DNA of 64,000 bases from Candolleomyces eurysporus (Eukaryota; Basidiomycota; Agaricomycetes; Agaricales; Psathyrellaceae). A model generated the notes under the pieces. That model saw only the letters and a program-made list of their open reading frames with translations. It did not search any database and was not told where the DNA came from. Each line of letters opens with the position of its first letter. Positions within the stretch are counted from its first letter, which is position 1. The position numbers and the translations under genes were made by a program. Where the stretch lies: assembly GCA_027579435.1 (NCBI GenBank), contig JANBPK010000823.1:1-64000 (forward strand), written 5' to 3'. This document shows, one piece after another, positions 11,697 to 21,508 of this stretch.

Positions 11697-12975
11697 TGAT
11701 GTGCAGGTAGCAAACTAGGGCACTCTAGCAACCAAACTATAGAAGAAAACACACACACAACACCAACACAACAATACACCAAATACCTTCATGAAGATAA
11801 AGGGGTATAGGTAAAGGGTCTAAGTCTAGTTGACAGAGGTTCCTAGAACTCTTCCTTTGCAACCACAAGTTTGAGGGGGAGCTACAACCAGCAACAGTAA
11901 ATATGCTTCATGAAGTGATTTAACTAACACACAGTAGGTTTTGAGACAAACAGACAACTTTGCAAACAAAGGAACACAGCCTCAAATGACTTTAATGCAT
12001 GAATGATTTGATAATATGCTAGAGACACAGCTCTGATTGAATTTGTGAGCTTAAACACTTTCTCTTGATAACAGATGGCCCTTGTAGATTCCTAGGAACA
12101 CAGTTCTGATGCAAAATACAAATGCTAGCTGTCCACCATTTCTATTCTGGATGAAACAGAGACACATATATAGACAATTATTGTTTGGCAATAGACATAG
12201 AGACAAATGGATGACAGAGATCAAAAGAGATAAGAAACACAATCACATGAGGGTATCAAAGGCTAAGAGTTGAGTCTCAAACTTTAGAACACAGCCCAGG
12301 CTCTTTGCAAACCTGTTCTGGATGCAGCTGTTGTCAAGTTCACATGGATGTACACTGAGCATTGCTCCCAGAGAGTGTGCCCTTCCATTCACAAACCCAA
12401 TACAGTGAATTGATCTGAGTTTTGGGTGCTTGGCTCCTCCAAGCCATACTGATTCACTACTCTGCTGACTTATTTTTTCTTTTGATTTGGTGCAAGCTGA
12501 CTAAGTGTTGGATAAATGACAACACCAGTTTTAGTCATGCTTTTCAGGTTCTGGTTAGATTCACAAACTTTGGATGATCTTCCAACACCAACCAACTGCT
12601 GCTACTGCCTCTGAATATGGTAAGGTGAGCACTTATTGACTTAGCAGATTGACAATCAAGTTTGCAAAGCTATTGGCTACTTCATGAAGAATTCTGCTTA
12701 GCAATGTCAGGGCAAATTCCCTTGTGATACACATAACTCCCTCTGATATTGTCCCTTGCCAGGTTGGGCATATTAGATAGCTTCAACTCTGGTTGTGGTT
12801 GTTTTGGATACACTCACAAGGTCTTCAAAAGCTTAAAGTACCATTGCTGAGCCATCTTACTTGACTTTCTCATCCCTTCTAGGAAGTTTGCTTAGTTGGC
12901 AGTCAGGGAGAACTCCAACTCTATCATTTCCCAACTTTGCAAATTTTGTAGGGTGTTTGTGCAAGCAGCATATCA
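11697..12975 (+). repeat. LTR copy 1 of the 1.3-kb LTR family (solo or fragmentary element)
   Basis: Starts TGATGTGCAGGT and ends ATATCA, so it has the TG...CA ends of an LTR. It aligns along its length with 35102-36506 and in part with 36507-37215, 38480-38877 and, inverted, about 39690-39960. Shared landmarks are the GCACAGCCCAGG-like segment near 12290, GAGTTTTGGGTGCTTGGC near 12417 and the TTTTGTAGGGTGTTTGTGC tail. It is strongly CpG-depleted. No coding function is expected. Confidence 0.7.
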
Positions 12976-14140
12976 ATGCATTTTACTGTGCTCAAGAAAC
13001 TTTGATCCCAACAGTGTCAATGTTCTGAGGTGTGAAATTGATGGGGAAGCATGACAGGTTGGTTTGTTTGCTGCTGGGATAGAACTTCCATGGGACATGC
13101 TGTTGCATCACAATGTTGCCAGTTGTGCCACCACCATTGTAGCAGCATTGTGAGGCAGAGGCCAACAAAGGACCACATTCCTCCTTGTAACCGGCACAGG
13201 GGACAGCACTGGGCCTGCCATCATCCTTGATGGAGCTCTGCAATCCACGTTGAAGATCAATCACCTGTTGCCAGTCACTTTGAATCACCACTTTCCTCTC
13301 TGTTATTGCAACAGTGCCAGGAATTGCGAGCATGGGCCCAAGGGTGTCTTTGGCTTTGACCAGTAGATGCTTAGGCTCAATGGGAGAAGGAATGATGCAA
13401 GTATAAGGTGATATGGAGGGGTAGGCAAGGGACAGCACCTAGAAGAACCATGCAAAATGCCTTGGCCCTTGCCATGCGCAGCATCGGCCACTTGCCACAG
13501 GTTGTACAGCCACCCTCAGTTCTCACAACAACCCAACACAATGCACTTGGTATATTGAGGTAGTACAGCAAGATTAGAGCTAGATACAATATAAATAATG
13601 GCAAGTAAATCACAATGATTTCAAATAAGCTAGATATCTTCAAAATATGAACCATACAGCCTATCAGTCTGGTCAATTACCATGCTATTTTTGCCATACT
13701 CAGAGTTGTTAGTCACATTGTTACTCAGGTCTGCCCAAATGTAAGCTTTACAACATGAAACAGCTTTGTTGAACTCTATATTCTGCACTGAAGAGTTAGA
13801 CAACATTCATAGAGTGTGAAATGAGATTTGAAGCAAGGAAAATTGACTATTCATCCACAGGTGCATTGCAGGACAGGGATGCAAGGTGTATCACTGTCAC
13901 ATAAGCCAACTTGTGTTCAGCAGGCTGTCGCTTTGTGTGGCAAAATTCTGAGGACTCAAAGGTACCAGAATAGGAGTTACCTCCCACAGTCACATTGTAC
14001 AAATCAGATGAGTGGGTACCACCAACATGCACAAAAGAGTGCGGGCTGTTTGTACATGTTTTTACCCAGCCAAAACCTCATAGTGACCCACAACCCCGAA
14101 AATTAGGGTTGAGCATGCTTTTCATGATAATTGTGGTACA
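12976..14140. repeat. Decayed repeat sequence with a minus-strand open frame
   Basis: AT-rich and CpG-poor. A minus-strand frame (13438-12992, about 148 codons) stays open and contains several Cys residues (PCAGYKEECGPLLASASQCC), but I recognise no domain and it has no convincing start. It could be a fragment of a transposon-encoded protein. The remainder shows nothing I can name. Confidence 0.35.
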
Positions 14141-14375
14141 GGGTGCACTAATTATTCAGATTCTATAGCTTCTATTGAGTAAAAATTGAAAATACTATTT
14201 TTTCTGTATGATAGCAAAACAGACTGACCCAACCAGGCTGAATTGTGCAAAATCATTCAATAGATGTTGTTGGGATTGGGGCCAACAATGGGCCTAGCAA
14301 AAAAATTTGACCAAATCAGCAGCGCTGGCCATGCTTTTTGGGTAGCAAGTGGTGAGGGCAAAATGCACTCTAATT
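14141..14375 (+). repeat. Left long terminal inverted repeat
   Basis: Left arm of the element; it pairs with 14688-14922 in inverted orientation. Confidence 0.75.
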
Positions 14376-14687
14376 GGCTTATGTGATACACTGTGTGTCC
14401 CCCACCTGTGACCTGTTTGTGTGAATAGATCATTGTTTTCTGTGCTTCAAGGCTCATTTCACACTCTCTAAGTGTTTTCTATCTCTTTTGTATTGTATCC
14501 AGCCGTAATCTTGCTGTACAATGTAACAAGTTCTTTCTTGGATGACACAGTGATATTGGCGTGGTGAAGAGCCTGTCGTGAGAATTAGAGGTGGCTGTAT
14601 GATTTGTCAGCCCTGCAAACTGTTGCAGGCATTGGCGGTACCCAACATCAGCACCTGGGGTACAAGTACCCAAGTATAGGAGTGCTT

Positions 14688-14922
14688 GGAATTAGGGTGT
14701 ATTTTACCCTCAAAACTCACTACCCAAAAATTGTAGCCAGCACTGCTGATTTGGTCAAAATTTGCCAGACCCATTATTTGCCCCAATCCCAACAATGTCT
14801 ATTGAATGATTTTGTGCAATTCAGCCTGATTGTGTTTGTATACTTTGCCACTATAGTGGAAAAATAGAAAATTTAATTTTTGCTCAATAGAAGTTGTAGA
14901 ATATGACTAGGTAGTGCATTTT
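14688..14922 (-). repeat. Right long terminal inverted repeat
   Basis: Right arm of the element; it pairs with 14141-14375 in inverted orientation. Confidence 0.75.
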
Positions 14923-14925
14923 ATA

Positions 14926-15086
14926 TGTCGTGGTCAATGCACGATAGGCCTGTGCGCGGGATTATTTTTAATATCCTCTCTTTTTCCTTTAAATCCGTAG
15001 ATTATAATTCATGTTCCGTCCGTCGAATCAACTCATCTTGACCCCGCCCCTCGTCCTCACTGTAAGCTCTGACCTTGACCGTGACA
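14926..15086 (+). repeat. Chromovirus 5' LTR
   Basis: 161 bp, starting TGTCGTGG and ending CCGTGACA, so TGTC/GACA form the terminal inverted repeat. A TATA-like TTTAAA lies at 14988-14993. The inferred transcript start is near 15022, where the segment complementary to the primer-binding site begins, about 30 nt downstream of that box. Confidence 0.95.
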
Positions 15087-15088
15087 GT

Positions 15089-15098
15089 TTGATTCGAC
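15089..15098 (+). promoter_or_regulatory. Putative self-priming primer-binding site
   Basis: TTGATTCGAC lies 2 nt after the 5' LTR and is the exact reverse complement of GTCGAATCAA at 15022-15031 inside the LTR. There is no TGG start as expected for a tRNA-primed element. Tf1-type elements prime reverse transcription with the 5' end of their own RNA folded onto such a site. The assignment is inferred from sequence alone. Confidence 0.75.
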
Positions 15099-15159
15099 CA
15101 TCCCATCTCGAAACCCGTTTAACGACATCTCGTCTATACCCTTTCTCACACGCATCAAC

Positions 15160-16227
15160 ATGTCAAGTTGGGAATTCCCACAATCGGGTTCCGGATCTAT
15201 TCCGGGACCTCCCCCGCCTTCTGGCGAAACCGACTCATCCTTCGCTTCCACGTCAACCACCTTTTCCCTTGACGATGAGCGCACAACGTTCTGGCGAACT
15301 GTTTGGCAGGGCATGGAGAATCTCTCCTTGCGCCAGCAACACGACGCCAACTTGAACCGAGAAGCGCTCGGCGCCATCGTTGACCGTCTCGTCACCAACC
15401 AACCTCCCGCACCAACCCAAGGCAGCTCGGGCGCACCCAAGTTCCGCGAACCTCGCATGTTCAACGGCAAGGCTGAGCAAGTCGAGCCTTTCTTGCGCGA
15501 AATCGACAACGGCTTGGCTCTTCAACGCCGTCTCTTCCCTTCTGACCGGGACAAGACCCGGTACTTCTCTCTCTATCTGGCCGATGGGACCCCTACCAGC
15601 TGGTGGGCTACCATTGAGCGTTCCCCCGACAAACAACATCTTCTCGAGGACTTCGACGAATTGGTCAAGGAGTTCAAGGAGCACTTCGACGAGCCCGACC
15701 GCTATGCGAAGGCTCTGCGCAAGCTCCGAAAACTCCGACAGACTGGTTCCGCCGCCGAGTATACCGCGCGCTTCCTCGAATATGTTAGCGATTTGAATTG
15801 GACCGACCAGACGAAGATGCAACAATATTTCGACGGCCTCAAGGACGTAGTACAAGATACCCTCGTTAACCGTAAAGGTCGCCATTTTACTGACGACTTC
15901 ACCGAATTCTACAAGCTCTGCATCTCGATCGACAACGAGCTTCATGAGCTCGCCCAGAATCGAAAGTCCTCTTCAGCCTCTACTCGAAAATCTTATACCT
16001 CGCCAACCGCAACCCTCCCTTCCTCATCATCGTTTACTTCCGGTATCGCTCCCATGGAAGTTGACGCCGTGCGTCGCGGTCCCCTTTCCACCGAAGAGAA
16101 GGATCGTCAACGCAGTCTTGGTCTGTGTCTCTACTGCGGCCAAGGACAACACTTTGCTCAGGACTGTCCTAATAAGTCCACGAAGACCAAGAATATGGAG
16201 AAGAAGGCTTCGTCGGGAAAAGCCTAG
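15160..16227 (+). CDS. gag: Gag polyprotein of the chromovirus
   Basis: Encodes 355 aa starting MSSWEFPQSGSG, the first ATG with a long frame after the LTR. A retrotransposon Gag core covers about residues 90-265 (segments SWWATIERSPD, LVKEFKEHFDEPDRYAKALR and RKLRQTGSAAEYTARF). A single CCHC zinc knuckle, CLYCGQGQHFAQDC, lies at residues 323-336 for RNA binding, followed by a Lys-rich tail. It forms the virus-like particle shell in the cytoplasm. The frame is intact and stops with TAG at 16225-16227. Confidence 0.95.
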   Translation: MSSWEFPQSGSGSIPGPPPPSGETDSSFASTSTTFSLDDERTTFWRTVWQGMENLSLRQQHDANLNREALGAIVDRLVTNQPPAPTQGSSGAPKFREPRMFNGKAEQVEPFLREIDNGLALQRRLFPSDRDKTRYFSLYLADGTPTSWWATIERSPDKQHLLEDFDELVKEFKEHFDEPDRYAKALRKLRKLRQTGSAAEYTARFLEYVSDLNWTDQTKMQQYFDGLKDVVQDTLVNRKGRHFTDDFTEFYKLCISIDNELHELAQNRKSSSASTRKSYTSPTATLPSSSSFTSGIAPMEVDAVRRGPLSTEEKDRQRSLGLCLYCGQGQHFAQDCPNKSTKTKNMEKKASSGKA

Positions 16228-16235
16228 TCGGTAGT

Positions 16236-17369
16236 CCATCGTCGGTCCCTGGGCTACCGGATAACGATGCTGGGACCCATCCGACTACTCCGGCGCCCAC
16301 CCATACCCGTTTGTCGAATGGGAAGTGGGATACGGTTCGTCTGCCTTCACCATCTTTTATATTTGCCTCGTCGCTTTCCGATTCGTCTATGCCATCTCAT
16401 TTTTTTATTAATATTATTCTTCGCTTTCCAAACCGCAAACCGCTTCGTACTTTTGCTCTTATTGATTGCGGCTGTACGGACTCTTGTATATCTGATCGTT
16501 TCTCTGCTCGTCATTCCCTTCCTCGTCGTTTTAAGTCTATTCCTATCCCTATTCTTGCGGTCGATAATCGACCAATTGCCTCCGGTTTAGTTACCCAGGA
16601 CATTACGACTGATCTTCTTGTTGATAGACATTCAGAACGGCTTGCACTTGCTGTCGTTTCGGTAGATTTTCCTGTAATATTAGGTTTGGATTGGCTCCGT
16701 CGTCATAATCCATCAATCGACTGGGCCGATCCCAACCTTTCTCTTTTTTGTTGTAATCTTTCAGGTTCCTCTCCTGTTTCTGTACGCCCTAGAGGCTTCG
16801 GTCTCGACGGCCTCCCTGTTCCGAATGCGCTTCAGGCGTGTTCAGCTACCCGGGTCGGACTAGGCTTTGGTCTAAGTCGCGACTCATCCCCTGGATCTGT
16901 TCCGAGCCCTTTACATTGCTCGCCAGATTGCCCATCACCTTCCAGTTCCCCTCCAACTTCAACCTCACCATCCTTCCTCAGTTTCCTCACCCGTTGGACT
17001 GGCTTTGGTCGCTCCACCTCCGAGAACATCCCGTTACACCCTAAACCCAAAATCATCACCTGTAATCCTCGCCGCTTCACCAAATACTCCAAGAACCATC
17101 ACATTTCCTTGCTTCGTTTCCATCCCCTCGGTTCCCCCTCTTATATTGCTGCTACCTCAACTACATCCTCCCTCAAAAACGACATTGCCGACCCTCCTTC
17201 TTCACCTCCCTCTCCCTTATCAACTTCCTTCATCCCCGAAAAGTACATGCCATGGGCCGATTCAGTATTCTCGTCCACCGCCGTCAATGAACTTCCTCCT
17301 CATCGGCCTTACGACTGCGCTATCGAAATTGAAGACGGAAAAGATCCTCCATTTGGTCCGATGTACTGA
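16236..17369 (+). pseudogene. pol: pol 5' segment: aspartic protease and linker, ended by in-frame TGA
   Basis: This frame is -1 relative to gag and opens only after its own TAG at 16233-16235, so it does not overlap gag. A retropepsin-like domain is visible: TFALIDCGCTDSCIS, with DCG where the family usually has DSG or DTG, and later VILGLDWLRRHNPSIDW. A Ser/Pro-rich linker follows up to the junction with reverse transcriptase. TGA at 17367-17369 (after GPMY) interrupts the sequence exactly where the conserved entry to reverse transcriptase begins. The downstream part continues in the same frame, so a single base change is the simplest explanation. Confidence 0.85.
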
Positions 17370-20300
17370 CTTACCCAAGATGAACAAAAAGCCCTCTCCG
17401 AATATGTCGAAGAGAACCTCAGTAAAGGTTTTATTTGTCGCTCTACCTCTCCTGCTGCCTCGCCCATCCTATTTGTTCGCAAGAAAACCGGTGATCTACG
17501 ACTTTGCGTGGATTATCGCGGTCTCAATGCCATCACAAAACGGAACCGCTACCCACTCCCTCACATCGACGATCTCCTCGACCGCACCCAAGGCTGCAAA
17601 TTCTTCACAGTCATTGACTTGAAGAACGCCTTCAACCTTGTTCGCATTCGAGAAGGAGATGAGTGGAAGACTGCCTTCCGCACCTCGCTTGGTCTTTTTG
17701 AATATCTCGTTATGCCTTTTGGTCTCACCAATGCCCCTTCTGTATTTCAAGCTTTTATTCAAGATACGTTACGCGATTTTATTGGCGTCTTTTGTGTTGT
17801 TTATTTAGACAATATACTGATCTTTTCTCGAACCCAGGAGGAACATGATCAACAGGTCAAGCTTGTCCTCGATTGTTTGAAGACCGCGTGCCTCTTCGCC
17901 AACCCCAAGAAGTGCGAGTTCGACAAATCCGAGGTCGAGTATCTCGGGTATCTGATTGGTGCCGACGGCATCAAGATGAATCCGAAGAAGCTCGCCACCA
18001 TAGCTGAGTGGCCTGTTCCTCATTCACCTCATGATGTTCAAGTCTTTCTTGGTTTTTGTAATTTTTACCGCCGTTTTGTTGACCATTATTCCGAGATTTG
18101 CATTCCACTTCATCGTTTGACTCGTAAAAATGTTTCTTTTATTTGGTCTGATACCGAGAATTCCGCTTTCGAGAAGTTAAAACGTGTCTTCACTTCTTAT
18201 CCAGTTCTTCATCACTACGATCCTTCCAAACCTGCTACACTATCCACTGACGCTTCTGATTTCGCTCTCTCAGGCATTCTTCAACAGCCCGATCAGAACG
18301 GTTACCTTCACCCTGTCGCCTTTCACTCCCGTAAATTCTCTCTAGCTGAAATTAATTACGACATTCACGACAAAGAACTCCTCGCCATCGTCGACTCCTT
18401 CCGTGATATGCGACCGTGGTTGATGGGCACTGCTCAACCCATCTCCGTCGTCTGCGATCACAAAAATCTCGAATATTTCATGTCATCTCACATACTCAAT
18501 CGTCGTCAAGCTCGCTGGTCAATGTTCCTTTCAGAATTTGACTTCCAGCTCGATTGGGCTCCTGGCTCTCGAAATCCCGCTGATTCCCCTTCTCGACGAC
18601 CCGATTTCGAACCTAGAAGAGGAGATGATGTCCTGACCATACAAAACCGCTCGCTTCTCACTCCTTACCACCTTCAACGACTTTTTCCTTCTCTCTTTCC
18701 AAACTCTACCTTCCCTATTCGTGTTTCTTCCCTTTCCACATCCGTATCCAATTCCGCCATCACCACCTTATCCATCGATAACTCAGAGTTACTCGAACGT
18801 TTCCAACATGCTTTCCACGAAGATACCGAGTGGCGCGAAGCTGTCGTTCGTGGAGATCCCGACTTTTCAGCTAAAGACAACATCGTCTTCTACAAAGGTC
18901 GAGTTTTCGTCCCGAAGTCCCTTCGTTCCGAGATCCTCTATCAACGCCACGATTGCGTTCTTGGCGGTCATCCTGGTCGTACCCTCACCGTCAGCAACAT
19001 CATGCGCGACTACTGTTGGCCTGGAATCTATACCTACATCCGTCGCTACGTTGCCGCCTGTGATGTCTGTAATCGTATCAAGATCCCTCGCCACAAACCC
19101 TACGGCTTACTCAAACCCCTCGACATCCCCGAGCGTCCATGGAAGTCCATATCAATGGATTTCATCGTGAAGCTCCCAAAATCCTTTAACTACGACTCCA
19201 TTTTTGTTGTTTGCGATCGACTCACCCGCGCCGCTCACTTCATTCCGTGCGTCGAAGAAATGTCTGCGCCTGACCTCGCATGGCTCTTCGTTGATCGCAT
19301 CTTCCGATACCATGGACTTCCCGACTCTATCGTCTCCGATCGCGGCTCCCTTTTTGTCTCAAACTTCTGGATCGCACTCACCTCTCGACTTGATGTCAAG
19401 ACTCGACACTCCACCGCCTATCACCCTCGTACCGACGGTCTCACTGAACGAACAAATCAAACACTCGAGACCTACCTTCGGGCCTATTGTTCCTACCAAC
19501 AGGACGATTGGGTCGATTATCTTCCCCTCGCCGAGTTCGTTTTCAACAATACCGAAAACTCTTCCACCAAAAAGACCCCCTTCTTTGCTAATCACGGCTA
19601 TCACCCCACCTTTTCTCCTACCATAGCCGACATCTCCACCGTACCTGCTGCTGAAGATCTCGCCCAACGACTAGATAAGATCCATCAAGAACTCAAGGCC
19701 GAGCTTCAGTACGCTCAAGAACGACAAGAAAAATATTTTAACCGTCACGTCCTCCCATCTCCAAAGTACCAGCCAGATCAATTGGTTTGGTTACTCCGTC
19801 GTAACATTCGTACCACCCGTCCTTCGCTTAAACTCGATCATCGTCGTCTTGGTCCCTACCCCGTTGTTCGAGAAATCGGCAACGATTCTTATTTACTCCG
19901 TCTCCCTCCTTATCTTTCTCGTTTACACCCCGTCTTTCATACGTCCCTTTTAGAACCTTACTCCGATCCCTCCGAATTTCATACTCATGCCACTCCTGAA
20001 CTCTTCGAACTTTCTGAAGATCCTGCCTTATCTATTTCATCACTTCTTGATTGTCGTAAAATAGGTCATCGTTACGAGTATCTCGTACGATGGCAAAATT
20101 CTTCCGATTCCGACGATTCTTGGATTCCTCTCTCTGATATTCCCACTACTTATAACGAATCACTCCATTGTTTCCATCGCCGTCATCCTCGGGCTCCTCA
20201 CCCTCATACTTTCGATATTGATAGACCTATACTACCTTTACCTATCTTAGCTACTGACAGTTCTGTTTCTCCCTCACAGATCCCCTCTGACCCATCTCCT

Positions 20301-20480
20301 GAGGAAACACCATCTGAATCGTTGCCCCTCGTCGACCACCTTCCCAACTCTTTGTTACATACCCGACCTGTTACCCCACCTTCCATTTCCACAGATCCAC
20401 GCTCTAACTATATCCCTCCGCCCTTTACCACTTTACGGAGTGGCAGAATCTCTCGTCCACCCCTGCGCTTCGACCCATGA
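17370..20480 (+). pseudogene. pol: pol 3' segment: reverse transcriptase, RNase H, integrase, chromodomain
   Basis: 1036 codons, continuous with the preceding frame and separated only by TGA. In order: reverse transcriptase (LRLCVDYRGLNAITKRNRYP; LVMPFGLTNAPSVFQ; active site YLDNILIFS, where YLDD is usual); RNase H (LSTDASDFALSGIL, IHDKELLAI); integrase HHCC zinc finger (HDCVLGGHPGRT to CDVC); integrase core with Asp in SMDFIVKLP, Asp in VSDRGSLF and Glu in GLTERTNQTLE; a GPY/F-like segment (RLGPYPVVREIG); and a chromodomain (YEYLVRWQNSSDSDDSWIP), followed by a Pro/Ser-rich tail. The chromodomain should direct integration to marked chromatin. Apart from the upstream TGA and the D-to-N at the active site, I see no damage. 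Confidence 0.93.
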
Positions 20481-20491
20481 AGAGGAGATGA
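20479..20491 (+). promoter_or_regulatory. Polypurine tract
   Basis: GAAGAGGAGATGA directly before the 3' LTR, overlapping the pol stop codon; it is the expected plus-strand primer. A near-identical purine stretch occurs inside pol at about 18618-18633. Confidence 0.75.
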
Positions 20492-20652
20492 TGTCGTGGT
20501 CAATGCACGATAGGCCTGTGCGCGGGATTATTTTTAATATCCTCTCTTTTTCCTTTAAATCCGTAGACTATAATTCATGTTCCGTCCGTCGAATCAACTC
20601 ATCTTGACCCCGCCCCTCGTCCTCACTGTAAGCTCTGACCTTGACCGTGACA
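20492..20652 (+). repeat. Chromovirus 3' LTR
   Basis: 161 bp, identical to 14926-15086 except C for T at 20568. Confidence 0.95.
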
Positions 20653-20951
20653 ATCTTGAAGCCCTCCAATACGCGCGCGAAACGCCCGTCAAATCTAGTC
20701 ATCCGGGGCTGTGGAAGGAGGTGGTGTCATGGCTTCCGGTTATCACGGGGAGGTATAATGCGGCGAATTACTATGATGAGGACCCGGATACTAGTGGACC
20801 GGGGACGACGGTGAGGGACTACTCGTACTCCCCGCCCATGATACCTGCGGTGATGATGCCTCCGCATCCTGCGATTATCCCACCTGTAGGGCCGGGGCCG
20901 GCGTCGGATTCGGGGTCTGATGACCCGTTGGGATATGATTCGGACTATTGA
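20653..20951 (+). pseudogene. 3' exon fragment of a host gene cut off by the chromovirus
   Basis: An open frame of about 99 codons begins immediately at the LTR border (NLEALQYARETPVKSSHPGL) and ends with a clean TGA. It is GC- and CpG-rich, like host exons and unlike the left flank. The C-terminal part is acidic and Pro-rich (ASDSGSDDPLGYDSDY). I do not recognise the protein. No matching upstream exons are present to the left of the element, so the 5' part of the gene is missing from this locus. Calling it a host exon rather than chance is an inference from composition and frame. Confidence 0.5.
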
Positions 20952-21508
20952 CTCTGAATTGAGACGATCCGCAGTCGTCTCCTTGTTGCACGTTCCTACT
21001 TATTAGTGTTACTGGCTGTACACTTTACCCTACTATCCGATGGTCTCCGATGTCTTCTGCGTTCGTTGGCGATGTAGTTGCTACTACTTATGTTTTTTGA
21101 GTTCTCTGGGCCCACCTAATTTTGTCCTAGAAACCTTGTTCCTGCGAGTGTGATCAGCCTAAGAGACGAGAAAGGTCACCGGATCTACTGGTTGGTCGAA
21201 AGAACGTCGAGCTCGAGGCAGCCAAGGGAACACAAGAACGATTCAAGACCATTCCTCCCATCCAGAACCAGATACATTCAACCATCAAGGGCAATGTGTA
21301 AAGCCTCCGCACAGGACAACGGCAACCTAAGCTGCTTGGCGTGTTGAAAACGGCTTGCCCGCAGCTCTCACACTTTATCTTCCCCGTTCTCCCCTTTTCA
21401 CTCTCCCTTATCCTTATAGTCTCTTAGCCTGGCGCTCTTGGAAACATATACCAGCAGCAGGGGGCAGAATATTACGCTCGTTGAATCAAAGGGGAACCTC
21501 AAAAAGTC
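20952..21508. other. Intergenic region upstream of the aspartic protease
   Basis: No convincing gene is seen. It probably contains the 3' end of the truncated exon fragment and the protease promoter; a pyrimidine-rich stretch lies at about 21370-21420. Confidence 0.4.

Larger units (their letters stand above)
14141..14922. mobile_element. Non-autonomous element with ~235-bp terminal inverted repeats
   Basis: 14141-14375 and 14688-14922 are imperfect inverted copies of each other (roughly three quarters identical by eye). The outer ends read GTGCACTA and, on the opposite strand, ATGCACTA. Conserved internal blocks include CTTCTATTGAG, CAGGCTGAATTG and TGTTGGGATTGGGG. About 310 bp of unique, non-coding DNA lies between the arms. 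This is the build of a foldback or long-TIR MITE-like element. The chromovirus begins 3 bp beyond its right end, so its own target duplication cannot be read. It is CpG-poor and therefore old. Confidence 0.75.
14926..20652 (+). mobile_element. Ty3/gypsy chromovirus (Tf1/sushi-like), nearly intact
   Basis: A 5727-bp LTR retrotransposon. Order: 161-bp LTR, self-complementary primer-binding site, gag with a zinc knuckle, then protease, reverse transcriptase, RNase H, integrase and chromodomain, polypurine tract, 161-bp LTR. The two LTRs differ at one base (T at 15002, C at 20568), so insertion was recent. CpG content is normal. Two features argue against autonomy: an in-frame TGA in pol at 17367-17369, and a gag/pol arrangement without frame overlap. 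The flanking 5-mers differ (TTATA and ATCTT), so no target duplication remains. Confidence 0.96.

Noticed and set aside
12992..13438. 148-codon minus-strand frame as a real gene
   Set aside because: CpG-starved repeat surroundings, no recognised domain and no good start. Kept only as a note on decayed repeat DNA.
15253..15945. 230-codon minus-strand open frame
   Set aside because: It is a shadow of the gag coding sequence. Gag has a zinc knuckle and the correct position in the element.
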